Source: Siphonodentalium dalli
Lineage: Eukaryota; Mollusca; Scaphopoda; Gadilida; Siphonodentaliidae
Assembly: GCA_032622095.1 (NCBI GenBank)
Contig: CP136064.1
Span: 1,242,001 to 1,306,000 of the forward strand
Length of the DNA: 64,000 bases
Reading direction: 5' to 3'
In this document: positions 1 through 10,949 of the stretch, one piece after another
Layout: each line of letters starts with the position of its first letter
Numbering within the stretch: the first letter of the stretch is position 1
Notes under the pieces: generated by a model
The model's database searches: none
What the model saw: the letters and a program-made list of their open reading frames with translations, nothing else
Told to the model about the DNA's origin: nothing
Position numbers and translations under genes: made by a program

Positions 1-1102
1 TCCATACCGCGCCATGTCAAATCTGGCCATATCCGAATCGGGTTGTCATTTACCATGACTGCAGAAAATATATATCTTCATGGTGGAATGCAAATGTATG
101 TTTAAAGGAACAGATGTATCTCAACTTAAGGGGACATAAGTAACACAGTCACCAACTTTAAGGGGTATCTGCTATAGACTGGTTCCATGATGGAGTACGG
201 TTGGATATTTTCAATTTGGAGCATGTTTCTCCATACCGCGCCATGTCAAATCTGGCCATATCCGAATCGGGTTGTCATTTACAATGACTGCAGAAAATAA
301 ATATCTTCATGTTGGAATGCAAATGAATGTTTGAAGGAACAGATGTATCTCAACTTAAAGGGACATAAGTAACACCGTCACCAACTTTAAGGGGTATCTG
401 CTATAGACTGGTTACATGGTGGAGTACGGTTGGATATTTTCAATTTTGCGCATGTTTCTCCATACCGCGCCATGTAAAATCTGGCCATATCCGAATCGGG
501 TTGTCATTTACAATGACTGCAGAAAATAAATATCTTCATGTTGGAATGCAAATGTATGTTTAAAGGAACAGATGTATCTCAACTTAAAGGGACATAAGTA
601 ACACAGTCACCAACTTAAAGAGGTGTCTGATTTAGACTGGTTCCATGGTGGAGTACGGTTGGATATTTTCTATTTAGCGCATGTTTCTCCATACCGCGCC
701 ATGTCAAATCTGGCCATATCCGAATCGGGTTGTCATTTACAATGACTACAGAAAATAAATATCTTCATGTTGGAATGCAAATGTATGTTTAGAGGAACAG
801 ATGTATCTCAACTTAAAGGGACATAAGTAACACAGTCACCAACTTTAAGGGGTATCTGCTATAGACTGGTTCCATGGTGGAGTACGGTTGGATATTTACT
901 ATTTGGCGCATGTTTCTCCATACCGCGCCATGTCAAATCTGGCCATATCCGAATCGGGTTGTCATTTACAATGACTACAGAAAATAAATATCTTCATGTT
1001 GGAATGCAAATGTATGTTTAAAGGAACAGATGTATCTCAACTTAAAGGGACATAAGTAACACAGTCACCAACTTAAAGGGGTATCTGCTATAGACTGGTT
1101 CC
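1..1102 (+). repeat. Left-edge segment s-a-b-c-d (4.8 monomers)
   Basis: The first 186 bases are the tail of a monomer with TTTACCATGAC and CTTAAGGGG. Next comes the only ATGATGG-start type (a: TTGGAGCATG, ATGAATGTTTGAAGG), then b (CAATTTTGCGC, CCATGTAAAATC), c (TTTCTATTTAGCGC, TTTAGAGG) and d (TTTACTATTTGG). The same five-monomer order occurs at 8703-9804 (offset 8,702 = 38 x 229), in 12095-13239 and in 20568-21712. This block is therefore the truncated end of the HOR family seen in 7515-13926, and that family must continue to the left of the window. Confidence 0.9.
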
Positions 1103-2018
1103 ATGGTGGAGTACGGTTGGATATTTTCAATTTGGCGCATGTTTCTCCCTACCGCGCCATGTCAAATCTGGCCATATCCGAATCGGGTTGTCATTTACAA
1201 TGACTACAGAAAATAAATATCTTCATGTTGGAATGCAAATGTATGTTTAAAGGAACAGATGTATCTCAACTTAAAGGGAAATAAGTAACACAGTCACCAA
1301 CTTAAAGGGGTATCTGCTATAGACTGGTTCCATGGTGGAGTACTGTTGGATATTTTCAATTTGGCGCATGTTTCTCCCTACCGCGCCATGTCAAATCTGG
1401 CCATATCCGAATCGGGTTGTCATTTACAATGACTACAGAAAATAAATATCTTCATGTTGGAATGCAAATGTATGTTTAAAGGAACAGATGTATCTCAACT
1501 TAAAGGGACATAAGTAACACAGTCACCAACTTAAAGGGGTATCTGCTATAGACTGGTTCCATGGTGGAGTACGGTTGGATATTTTCAATTTGGCGCATGT
1601 TTCTCCATACCGCGCCATGTCAAATCTGGCCCTATCCGAATCGGGTTGTCATTTACAATGACTGCAGAAAATATATATCTTCATGGTGGAATGCAAATGT
1701 ATGTTTAAAGGAACAGATGTATCTCAACTTAAAGGGACATAAGTAACACAGTCACCAACTTTAAGGGGTATCTGCTATAGACTGGTTCCATGGTGGAGTA
1801 CGGTTGGATATTTTCAATTTGGCGCATGTTTCTCCATACCGCGCCATGTCAAATCTGGCCATATCCGAATCGGGTTGTCATTTACAATGACTGCAGAAAT
1901 TATATATCTTCATGTTGGAATGCAAATGTATGTTTAAAGGAACAGATGTATCTCAACTTAAAGGGACATAAGTAACACAGTCACCAACTTAAAGGGGTAT
2001 CTGCTATAGACTGGTTCC

Positions 2019-2247
2019 ATGGTGGAGTACTGTTGGATATTTTCAATTTGGCGCATGTTTCTCCCTACCGCGCCATGTCAAATCTGGCCATATCCGAATC
2101 GGGTTGTCATTTACAATGACTACAGAAAATAAATATCTTCATGTTGGAATGCAAATGTATGTTTAAAGGAACAGATGTATCTCAACTTAAAGGGACATAA
2201 GTAACACAGTCACCAACTTAAAGGGGTATCTGCTATAGACTGGTTCC
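2019..2247 (+). repeat. Representative monomer, closed class (f type)
   Basis: Differs from the open class by a linked set of substitutions: TACTGTTGG instead of TACGGTTGG near position 10, CTCCCTACC instead of CTCCATACC near 45, ACTACAG instead of ACTGCAG at about 101-107, and AAAATAAATATC instead of AAAATATATATC. The last change places a TAA in the frame that is open in the other class and also creates an AATAAA hexamer. The f type is one of the commonest variants and often alternates with an open monomer (m type), as at 32934-33391 and 35452-35909. This suggests an older two-monomer repeat beneath the longer HORs. Confidence 0.9.
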
Positions 2248-2476
2248 ATGGTGGAGTACGGTTGGATATTTTCAATTTGGCGCATGTTTCTCCATACCGC
2301 GCCATGTCAAATCTGGCCCTATCCGAATCGGGTTGTCATTTACAATGACTGCAGAAAATATATATCTTCATGGTGGAATGCAAATGTATGTTTAAAGGAA
2401 CAGATGTATCTCAACTTAAAGGGACATAAGTAACACAGTCACCAACTTTAAGGGGTATCTGCTATAGACTGGTTCC
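2248..2476 (+). repeat. Representative monomer, open class
   Basis: Reference unit for the coordinates used here. Landmarks by monomer position: CCATGG (NcoI) spans the unit boundary, GTAC at 9-12, six CpGs all within 12-83, TGGCC at about 67-71, the dyad GTCATTTACAATGAC at 88-102, CTGCAG (PstI) at 102-107, an AT run at 109-118, and three TTAAAGG-like motifs at about 145, 169 and 200. This class has AAAATATATATC followed by CATGGTGG or CATGTTGG, which keeps a 61-codon frame open to the TAA at 184-186. About 109 monomers keep this frame intact. The frame is not believed to be a gene (see rejected items). Confidence 0.95.
2335..2349. repeat. 15-bp dyad within each monomer (representative)
   Basis: GTCATT-TAC-AATGAC is a perfect inverted repeat with 6-bp arms and a 3-base centre, at monomer positions 88-102. 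Most monomers keep it. The o type changes only the centre (GTCATTTTCAATGAC). The H-encoding monomers (TTTACCATGAC) and j monomers (TTTACATTGAC) each break one arm pair. It could form a small cruciform or bind a dimeric protein; the sequence alone does not say which, if either. Confidence 0.75.
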
Positions 2477-3785
2477 ATGGTGGAGTACGGTTGGATATTT
2501 TCAATTTGGCGCATGTTTCTCCATACCGCGCCATGTCAAATCTGGCCATATCCGAATCGGGTTGTCATTTACAATGACTGCAGAAATTATATATCTTCAT
2601 GTTGGAATGCAAATGTATGTTTAAAGGAACAGATGTATCTCAACTTAAAGGGACATAAGTAACACAGTCACCAATATTAAGGGGTATCTGCTATAGACTG
2701 GTTCCATGGTGGAGTACGGTTGGATATTTTCAATTTGGCGCATGTTTCTCCATATCGCGCCATGTCAAATCTGGCCATATCCGAATCGGGTTGTCATTTA
2801 CAATGACTGCAGAAAATATATATCTTCATGTTGGAATGCAAATGTATGTTTAAAGGAACAGATGTATCTCAACTTAAAGGGACATAAGTAACACCGTCAC
2901 CAACTTTAAGGGGTATCTGCTATAGACTGGTTACATGGTGGAGTACGGTTGGATATTTGCAATTTTGCGCATGTTTCTCCATACCGCGACATGTCAAATC
3001 TGGCCATATCCGAATCGGGTTGTCATTTACATTGACTGCAGAAAATATATATCTTCATGTTGGAATGCAAATGTATGTTTAAAGGAACAGATGTATCTCA
3101 ATTTAAAGGGACATAAGTAACACAGTCACCAACTTTAAGGGGTATCTGCTATAGACTGGTTACATGGTGGAGTACGGTTGGATATTTTCAATTTTGCGCA
3201 TGTTTCTCCATACCGCGCCATGTCAAATCTGGCCATATCCGAATCGGGTTGTCATTTACAATGACTGCAGAAAATAAATATCTTCATGTTGGAATGCAAA
3301 TGTATGTTTAAAGGAACAGATGTATCTCAACTTAAAGGGACATAAGTAACACAGTCACCAACTTTAAGGGGTATCTGCTATAGACTGGTTCCATGGTGGA
3401 GTACGGTTGGATATTTTCAATTTGGTGCATGTTTTTCCATACCGCGCCCTGTCAAATCTGGCCATATCCGAATCGGGTTGTCATTTACAATGACTACAGA
3501 AAATAAATATCTTCATGTTGGAAAGCAAATGTATGTTTAAAGGAACAGATGTATCTCAACTTAAAGGGACATAAGTAACACAGTCACCAACTTAAAGGGG
3601 TATCTGCAATAGACTGGTTCCATGGTGGAGTACGGTTGGATATTTTCAATTTGGCGCATGTTTCTCCATACCGCGCCATGTCAAATCTGGCCATATCCGA
3701 ATCGGGTTGTCATTTACAATGACTGCAGAAAATATATATCTTCATGGTGGAATGCAAATGTATGTTTAAAGGAACAGATGTATCT

Positions 3786-3828
3786 CAACTTAAAGGGACA
3801 TAAGTAACACAGTCACCAACTTAAAGGG
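3786..3828 (+). repeat. Internal direct repeat in the monomer (representative)
   Basis: CAACTTAAAGGG occurs at monomer positions 165-176 and again at 196-207, 31 bp apart. A third, shorter TTAAAGG lies at about 145-151. In roughly half of the monomers the second copy is CAACTTTAAGGG, one substitution away. The 3' part of the unit may therefore have grown by short tandem duplication, or these may be repeated binding sites. Confidence 0.7.
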
Positions 3829-4308
3829 GTATCTGCTATAGACTGGTTCCATGGTGGAGTACGGTTGGATATTTTCAATTTGGTGCATGTTTCTCCATAC
3901 CGCGCCATGTCAAATCTGGCCATATCCGAATCGGGTTGTCATTTACAATGACTACAGAAAATAAATATCTTCATGTTGGAATGCAAATGTATGTTTAAAG
4001 AAACAGATGTATCTCAACTTAAAGGGACATAAGTAACACAGTCACCAACTTTAAGGGGTATCTGCTATAGACTGGTTCCATGGTGGAGTACTGTTGCATA
4101 TTTTCAATTTGGCGCATGTTTTTCCATACCGCGCCATGTCAAATCTGGCCATATCCGAATCGGGTTGTCATTTTCAATGACTACAGAAAATAAATATCTT
4201 CATGTTGGAATGCAAATGTATGTTTAGAGGAACAGATGTATCTCAACTTAAAGGGACATAAGTAACACAGTCACCAACTTAAAGGGGTATCTGCTATAGA
4301 CTGGTTCC

Positions 4309-7300
4309 ATGGTGGAGTACGGTTGGATATTTTCAATTTGGCGCATGTTTCTCCCTACCGCGCCATGTCAAATCTGGCCATATCCGAATCGGGTTGTCAT
4401 TTACAATGACTACAGAAAATAAATATCTTCATGTTGGAATGCAAATGTATGTTTAAAGGAACAGATGTATCTCAACTTAAAGGGACATAAGTAACACAGT
4501 CACCAACTTAAAGGGGTATCTGCTATAGACTGGTTCCATGGTGGAGTACTGTTGGATATTTTCAATTTGGCGCATGTTTCTCCCTACCGCGCCATGTCAA
4601 ATCTGGCCATATCCGAATCGGGTTGTCATTTACAATGACTACAGAAAATAAATATCTTCATGTTGGAATGCAAATGTATGTTTAAAGGAACAGATGTATC
4701 TCAACTTAAAGGGACATAAGTAACACAGTCACCAACTTAAAGGGGTATCTGCTATAGACTGGTTCCATGGTGGAGTACGGTTGGATATTTTCAATTTGGC
4801 GCATGTTTCTCCATACCGCGCCATGTCAAATCTGGCCCTATCCGAATCGGGTTGTCATTTACAATGACTGCAGAAAATATATATCTTCATGGTGGAATGC
4901 AAATGTATGTTTGAAGGAACAGATGTATCTCAACTTAAAGGGACATAAGTAACACAGTCACCAACTTTAAGGGGTATCTGCTATAGACTGGTTCCATGGT
5001 GGAGTACGGTTGGATATTTTCAATTTGGCGCATGTTTCTCCATACCGCGCCATGTCAAATCTGGCCATATCCGAATCGGGTTGTCATTTACAATGACTGC
5101 AGAAATTATATATCTTCATGTTGGAATGCAAATGTATGTTTAAAGGAACAGATGTATCTCAACTTAAAGGGACATAAGTAACACAGTCACCAACTTAAAG
5201 GGGTATCTGCTATAGACTGGTTCCATGGTGGAGTACTGTTGGATATTTTCAATTTGGCGCATGTTTCTCCCTACCGCGCCATGTCAAATCTGGCCATATC
5301 CGAATCGGGTTGTCATTTACAATGACTACAGAAAATAAATATCTTCATGTTGGAATGCAAATGTATGTTTAAAGGAACAGATGTATCTCAACTTAAAGGG
5401 ACATAAGTAACACAGTCACCAACTTAAAGGGGTATCTGCTATAGACTGGTTCCATGGTGGAGTACGGTTGGATATTTTCAATTTGGCGCATGTTTCTCCA
5501 TACCGCGCCATGTCAAATCTGGCCCTATCCGAATCGGGTTGTCATTTACAATGACTGCAGAAAATATATATCTTCATGGTGGAATGCAAATGTATGTTTA
5601 AAGGAACAGATGTATCTCAACTTAAAGGGACATAAGTAACACAGTCACCAACTTTAAGGGGTATCTGCTATAGACTGGTTCCATGGTGGAGTACGGTTGG
5701 ATATTTTCAATTTGGCGCATGTTTCTCCATACCGCGCCATGTCAAATCTGGCCATATCCGAATCGGGTTGTCATTTACAATGACTGCAGAAATTATATAT
5801 CTTCATGTTGGAATGCAAATGTATGTTTAAAGGAACAGATGTATCTCAACTTAAAGGGACATAAGTAACACAGTCACCAATATTAAGGGGTATCTGCTAT
5901 AGACTGGTTCCATGGTGGAGTACGGTTGGATATTTTCAATTTGGCGCATGTTTCTCCATATCGCGCCATGTCAAATCTGGCCATATCCGAATCGGGTTGT
6001 CATTTACAATGACTGCAGAAAATATATATCTTCATGTTGGAATGCAAATGTATGTTTAAAGGAACAGATGTATCTCAACTTAAAGGGACATAAGTAACAC
6101 CGTCACCAACTTTAAGGGGTATCTGCTATAGACTGGTTACATGGTGGAGTACGGTTGGATATTTGCAATTTTGCGCATGTTTCTCCATACCGCGACATGT
6201 CAAATCTGGCCATATCCGAATCGGGTTGTCATTTACATTGACTGCAGAAAATATATATCTTCATGTTGGAATGCAAATGTATGTTTAAAGGAACAGATGT
6301 ATCTCAATTTAAAGGGACATAAGTAACACAGTCACCAACTTTAAGGGGTATCTGCTATAGACTGGTTACATGGTGGAGTACGGTTGGATATTTTCAATTT
6401 TGCGCATGTTTCTCCATACCGCGCCATGTCAAATCTGGCCATATCCGAATCGGGTTGTCATTTACAATGACTGCAGAAAATAAATATCTTCATGTTGGAA
6501 TGCAAATGTATGTTTAAAGGAACAGATGTATCTCAACTTAAAGGGACATAAGTAACACAGTCACCAACTTTAAGGGGTATCTGCTATAGACTGGTTCCAT
6601 GGTGGAGTACGGTTGGATATTTTCAATTTGGTGCATGTTTTTCCATACCGCGCCCTGTCAAATCTGGCCATATCCGAATCGGGTTGTCATTTACAATGAC
6701 TACAGAAAATAAATATCTTCATGTTGGAAAGCAAATGTATGTTTAAAGGAACAGATGTATCTCAACTTAAAGGGACATAAGTAACACAGTCACCAACTTA
6801 AAGGGGTATCTGCAATAGACTGGTTCCATGGTGGAGTACGGTTGGATATTTTCAATTTGGCGCATGTTTCTCCATACCGCGCCATGTCAAATCTGGCCAT
6901 ATCCGAATCGGGTTGTCATTTACAATGACTGCAGAAAATATATATCTTCATGGTGGAATGCAAATGTATGTTTAAAGGAACAGATGTATCTCAACTTAAA
7001 GGGACATAAGTAACACAGTCACCAACTTAAAGGGGTATCTGCTATAGACTGGTTCCATGGTGGAGTACGGTTGGATATTTTCAATTTGGTGCATGTTTCT
7101 CCATACCGCGCCATGTCAAATCTGGCCATATCCGAATCGGGTTGTCATTTACAATGACTACAGAAAATAAATATCTTCATGTTGGAATGCAAATGTATGT
7201 TTAAAGAAACAGATGTATCTCAACTTAAAGGGACATAAGTAACACAGTCACCAACTTTAAGGGGTATCTGCTATAGACTGGTTCCATGGTGGAGTACTGT

Positions 7301-7514
7301 TGCATATTTTCAATTTGGCGCATGTTTTTCCATACCGCGCCATGTCAAATCTGGCCATATCCGAATCGGGTTGTCATTTTCAATGACTACAGAAAATAAA
7401 TATCTTCATGTTGGAATGCAAATGTATGTTTAAAGGAACAGATGTATCTCAACTTAAAGGGACATAAGTAACACAGTCACCAACTTAAAGGGGTATCTGC
7501 TATAGACAGGTTCC
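4309..7514 (+). repeat. 14-monomer HOR, copy 2 (3,206 bp)
   Basis: Second copy of the 14-mer, offset exactly 3,206 bp. It shares the rare markers CGCGCCCTG (about 6651), GGAAAGC (about 6727) and CTGCAATAG (about 6810) with copy 1; I saw these combined nowhere else. Immediately after it, at 7515, the order changes to the p-q-m-r-m-s series of the 15-mer. The right boundary of the 14-mer family therefore falls after the TGTTGCATATTTT monomer (7286-7514), with a GACAGG variant just before 7515. Confidence 0.92.
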
Positions 7515-10500
7515 ATGGTGGAGTACGGTTGGATATTTTCAATTTGGCGCATGTTTCTCCATACCGCGCCATGTCAAATCTGGCCCTATCCGAATCGGGT
7601 TGTCATTTACCATGACTGCAGAAAATATATATCTTCATGGTGGAATGCAAATGTATGTTTAAAGGAACAGATGTATCTCAACTTAAAGGGACATAAGTAA
7701 CACCGTCACCAACTTTAAGGGGTATCTGCTATAGACTGGTTACATGGTGGAGTACGGTTGGATATTTTCAATTTTGCGCATGTTTCTCCATACCGCGCCA
7801 TGTAAAATCTGGCCATATCCGAATCGGGTTGTCATTTTCAATGACTACAGAAAATAAATATCTTCATGTTGGAATGCAAATGTATGTTTAAAGGAACAGA
7901 TGTATCTCAACTTAAAGGGACATAAGTAACACAGTCACCAACTTAAAGGGGTATCTGCTATAGACTGGTTCCATGGTGGAGTACGGTTGGATATTTTCAA
8001 TTTGGCGCATGTTTCTCCATACCGCGCCATGTCAAATCTGGCCATATCCGAATCGGGTTGTCATTTACAATGACTGCAGAAAATATATATCTTCATGGTG
8101 GAATGCAAATGTATGTTTAAAGGAACAGATGTATCTCAACTTAAAGGGACATAAGTAACACAGTCACCAACTTAAAGGGGTATCTGCTATAGACTGGTTC
8201 CATGGTGGAGTACGGTTGGATATTTTCAATTTGGCGCATGTTTCTCCATACCGCGCCATGTCAAATCTGGCCATATCCGAATCGGGTTGTCATTTACCAT
8301 GACTGCAGAAAATATATATCTTCATGGTGGAATGCAAATGTATGTTTAAAGGAACAGATGTATCTCAACTTAAAGGGACATTAGTAACACAGTCACCAAC
8401 TTAAAGGGGTATCTGCTATAGACTGGTTCCATGGTGGAGTACGGTTGGATATTTTCAATTTGGCGCATGTTTCTCCATACCGCGCCATGTCAAATCTGGC
8501 CATATCCGAATCGGGTTGTCATTTACAATGACTGCAGAAAATATATATCTTCATGGTGGAATGCAAATGTATGTTTAAAGGAACAGATGTATCTCAACTT
8601 AAAGGGACATAAGTAACACAGTCACCAACTTAAAGGGGTATCTGCTATAGACTGGTTCCATGGTGGAGTACGGTTGGATATTTTCAATTTGGCGCATGTT
8701 TCTCCATACCGCGCCATGTCAAATCTGGCCATATCCGAATCGGGTTGTCATTTACCATGACTGCAGAAAATATATATCTTCATGGTGGAATGCAAATGTA
8801 TGTTTAAAGGAACAGATGTATCTCAACTTAAGGGGACATAAGTAACACAGTCACCAACTTTAAGGGGTATCTGCTATAGACTGGTTCCATGATGGAGTAC
8901 GGTTGGATATTTTCAATTTGGAGCATGTTTCTCCATACCGCGCCATGTCAAATCTGGCCATATCCGAATCGGGTTGTCATTTACAATGACTGCAGAAAAT
9001 AAATATCTTCATGTTGGAATGCAAATGAATGTTTGAAGGAACAGATGTATCTCAACTTAAAGGGACATAAGTAACACCGTCACCAACTTTAAGGGGTATC
9101 TGCTATAGACTGGTTACATGGTGGAGTACGGTTGGATATTTTCAATTTTGCGCATGTTTCTCCATACCGCGCCATGTAAAATCTGGCCATATCCGAATCG
9201 GGTTGTCATTTACAATGACTGCAGAAAATAAATATCTTCATGTTGGAATGCAAATGTATGTTTAAAGGAACAGATGTATCTCAACTTAAAGGGACATAAG
9301 TAACACAGTCACCAACTTAAAGAGGTGTCTGATTTAGACTGGTTCCATGGTGGAGTACGGTTGGATATTTTCTATTTAGCGCATGTTTCTCCATACCGCG
9401 CCATGTCAAATCTGGCCATATCCGAATCGGGTTGTCATTTACAATGACTACAGAAAATAAATATCTTCATGTTGGAATGCAAATGTATGTTTAGAGGAAC
9501 AGATGTATCTCAACTTAAAGGGACATAAGTAACACAGTCACCAACTTTAAGGGGTATCTGCTATAGACTGGTTCCATGGTGGAGTACGGTTGGATATTTA
9601 CTATTTGGCGCATGTTTCTCCATACCGCGCCATGTCAAATCTGGCCATATCCGAATCGGGTTGTCATTTACAATGACTACAGAAAATAAATATCTTCATG
9701 TTGGAATGCAAATGTATGTTTAAAGGAACAGATGTATCTCAACTTAAAGGGACATAAGTAACACAGTCACCAACTTAAAGGGGTATCTGCTATAGACTGG
9801 TTCCATGGTGGAGTACGGTTGGATATTTTCAATTTGGCGCATGTTTCTCCATACCGCGCCATGTCAAATCTGGCCATATCCGAATCGGGTTGTCATTTAC
9901 AATGACTGCAGAAAATAAATATCTTCATGTTGGAATGCAAATGTATGTTTAAAGGAACAGATGTATCTCAACTTAAAGGAACATAAGTAACACAGTCACC
10001 AACTTAAAGAGGTGTCTGATTTAGACTGGTTCCATGGTGGAGTACGGTTGGATATTTTCTATTTGGCGCATGTTTCTCCATACCGCGCCATGTCAAATCT
10101 GGCCATATCCGAATCGGGTTGTCATTTACAATGACTACAGAAAATAAATATCTTCATGTTGGAATGCAAATGTATGTTTAAAGGAACAGATGTATCTCAA
10201 CTTAAAGGGACATAAGTAACACAGACACCAACTTTAAGGGGTATCTGCTATAGACTGGTTCCATGGTGGAGTACTGTTGGATATTTTCAATTTGGCGCAT
10301 GTTTCTCCCTACCGCGCCATGTCAAATCTGGCCATATCCGAATCGGGTTGTCATTTACAATGACTACAGAAAATAAATATCTTCATGTTGGAATGCAAAT
10401 GTATGTTTAAAGGAACAGATGTATCTCAACTTAAAGGGACATAAGTAACACAGTCACCAACTTAAAGGGGTATCTGCTATAGACTGGTTCCATGGTGGAG

Positions 10501-10949
10501 TACGGTTGGATATTTTCAATTTGGCGCATGTTTCTCCATACCGCGCCATGTCAAATCTGGCCATATCCGAATCGGGTTGTCATTTACAATGACTGCAGAA
10601 AATAAATATCTTCATGTTGGAATGCAAATGTATGTTTAAAGAAACAGATGTATCTCAACTTAAAGGGACATAAGTAACACAGTCACCAACTTTAAGGGGT
10701 ATCTGCTATAGACTGGTTCCATGGTGGAGTACTGTTGCATATTTTCAATTTGGCGCATGTTTTTCCATACCGCGCCATGTCAAATCTGGCCATATCCGAA
10801 TCGGGTTGTCATTTTCAATGACTACAGAAAATAAATATCTTCATGTTGGAATGCAAATGTATGTTTAAAGGAACAGATGTATCTCAACTTAAAGGGACAT
10901 AAGTAACACAGTCACCAACTTAAAGGGGTATCTGCTATAGACAGGTTCC
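7515..10949 (+). repeat. 15-monomer HOR, copy 1 (3,435 bp)
   Basis: The order is p (CCCTATCC, TTTACCATGAC, then ACCGTC and GGTTAC), q (a chimera, see 7744), m, r (GGGACATTAGTAA), m, s (CTTAAGGGGAC), a, b, c, d, t, u, f, v and o. Here t ends in AAAGAGGTGTCTGATTTAG, u has TTTCTATTTGG with ACAGACACC, and v (10492) combines an open-class first half with the AAAGAAACAG of the n type. The same order resumes at 10950. The s-a-b-c-d part also matches the left edge of the window. Confidence 0.9.
7744..7972 (+). repeat. Chimeric monomer q (b 5' half, o 3' half)
   Basis: The first half carries the b-type markers CAATTTTGCGC and CCATGTAAAATC. The second half carries the o-type markers CATTTTCAATG and ACTACAG and then the CTTAAAGG 3' end. 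The switch lies between about monomer positions 63 and 95. Copies at 11179-11407 and 19652-19880 have the same combination, so one exchange event was later spread with its HOR. Confidence 0.85.

Larger units (their letters stand above)
1103..4308 (+). repeat. 14-monomer HOR, copy 1 (3,206 bp)
   Basis: Fourteen monomers in a fixed order that repeats directly downstream at 4309. Diagnostic members: an open monomer with CCCTATCC (1561), AGAAATTATATATC (1790), CAATATTAAGG (end of the 2477 unit), CATATCGCGCC (2706), GATATTTGCAATTTTGCGC (2935), the unusual CGCGCCCTG with GGAAAGC and CTGCAATAG (3393), AAAGAAACAG (3851), and TGTTGCATATTTT with CATTTTCAATG (4080). Differences noticed from copy 2 are few: AGGGAAATAAG near 1275 here, AAAGG against GAAGG in the CCCTATCC monomer, and TAGAGG against TAAAGG in the last unit. 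Such similarity implies recent duplication. Confidence 0.92.

Noticed and set aside
1561-1746. A 61-codon open frame from ATGGTGGAG to TAA, present intact in about 109 monomers, as a possible repeated peptide gene
   Set aside because: About 60% of monomers break it, mostly with the same TAA and some with single stops such as CATGGTAGAATG or CCATGACAAATC. The intact versions tolerate many non-synonymous changes. 229 is not a multiple of 3, so the frame is not kept from unit to unit. No signal peptide, domain or promoter is evident. It is a by-product of one short stop-free stretch being copied many times.
2240-2262. RNA polymerase III A/B boxes (TGGTGGAGTACGG and GGTTCCATGG) suggesting a tRNA-derived SINE origin
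   Set aside because: The A-box-like string has a wrong base and spacing at its 3' end, the B-box-like string lacks the central CGA, and their order within a unit is reversed or about 220 bp apart. There is no poly(A) or simple tail and no target-site duplication.
2310-2345. CENP-B box in the ATCCGAATCGGGTT region
   Set aside because: The conserved box needs TTCG, four bases, A, two bases, then CGGG. Here only three bases separate CG from CGGG, and no TTCG lies at the right distance in any variant seen. No CENP-B box can be claimed.
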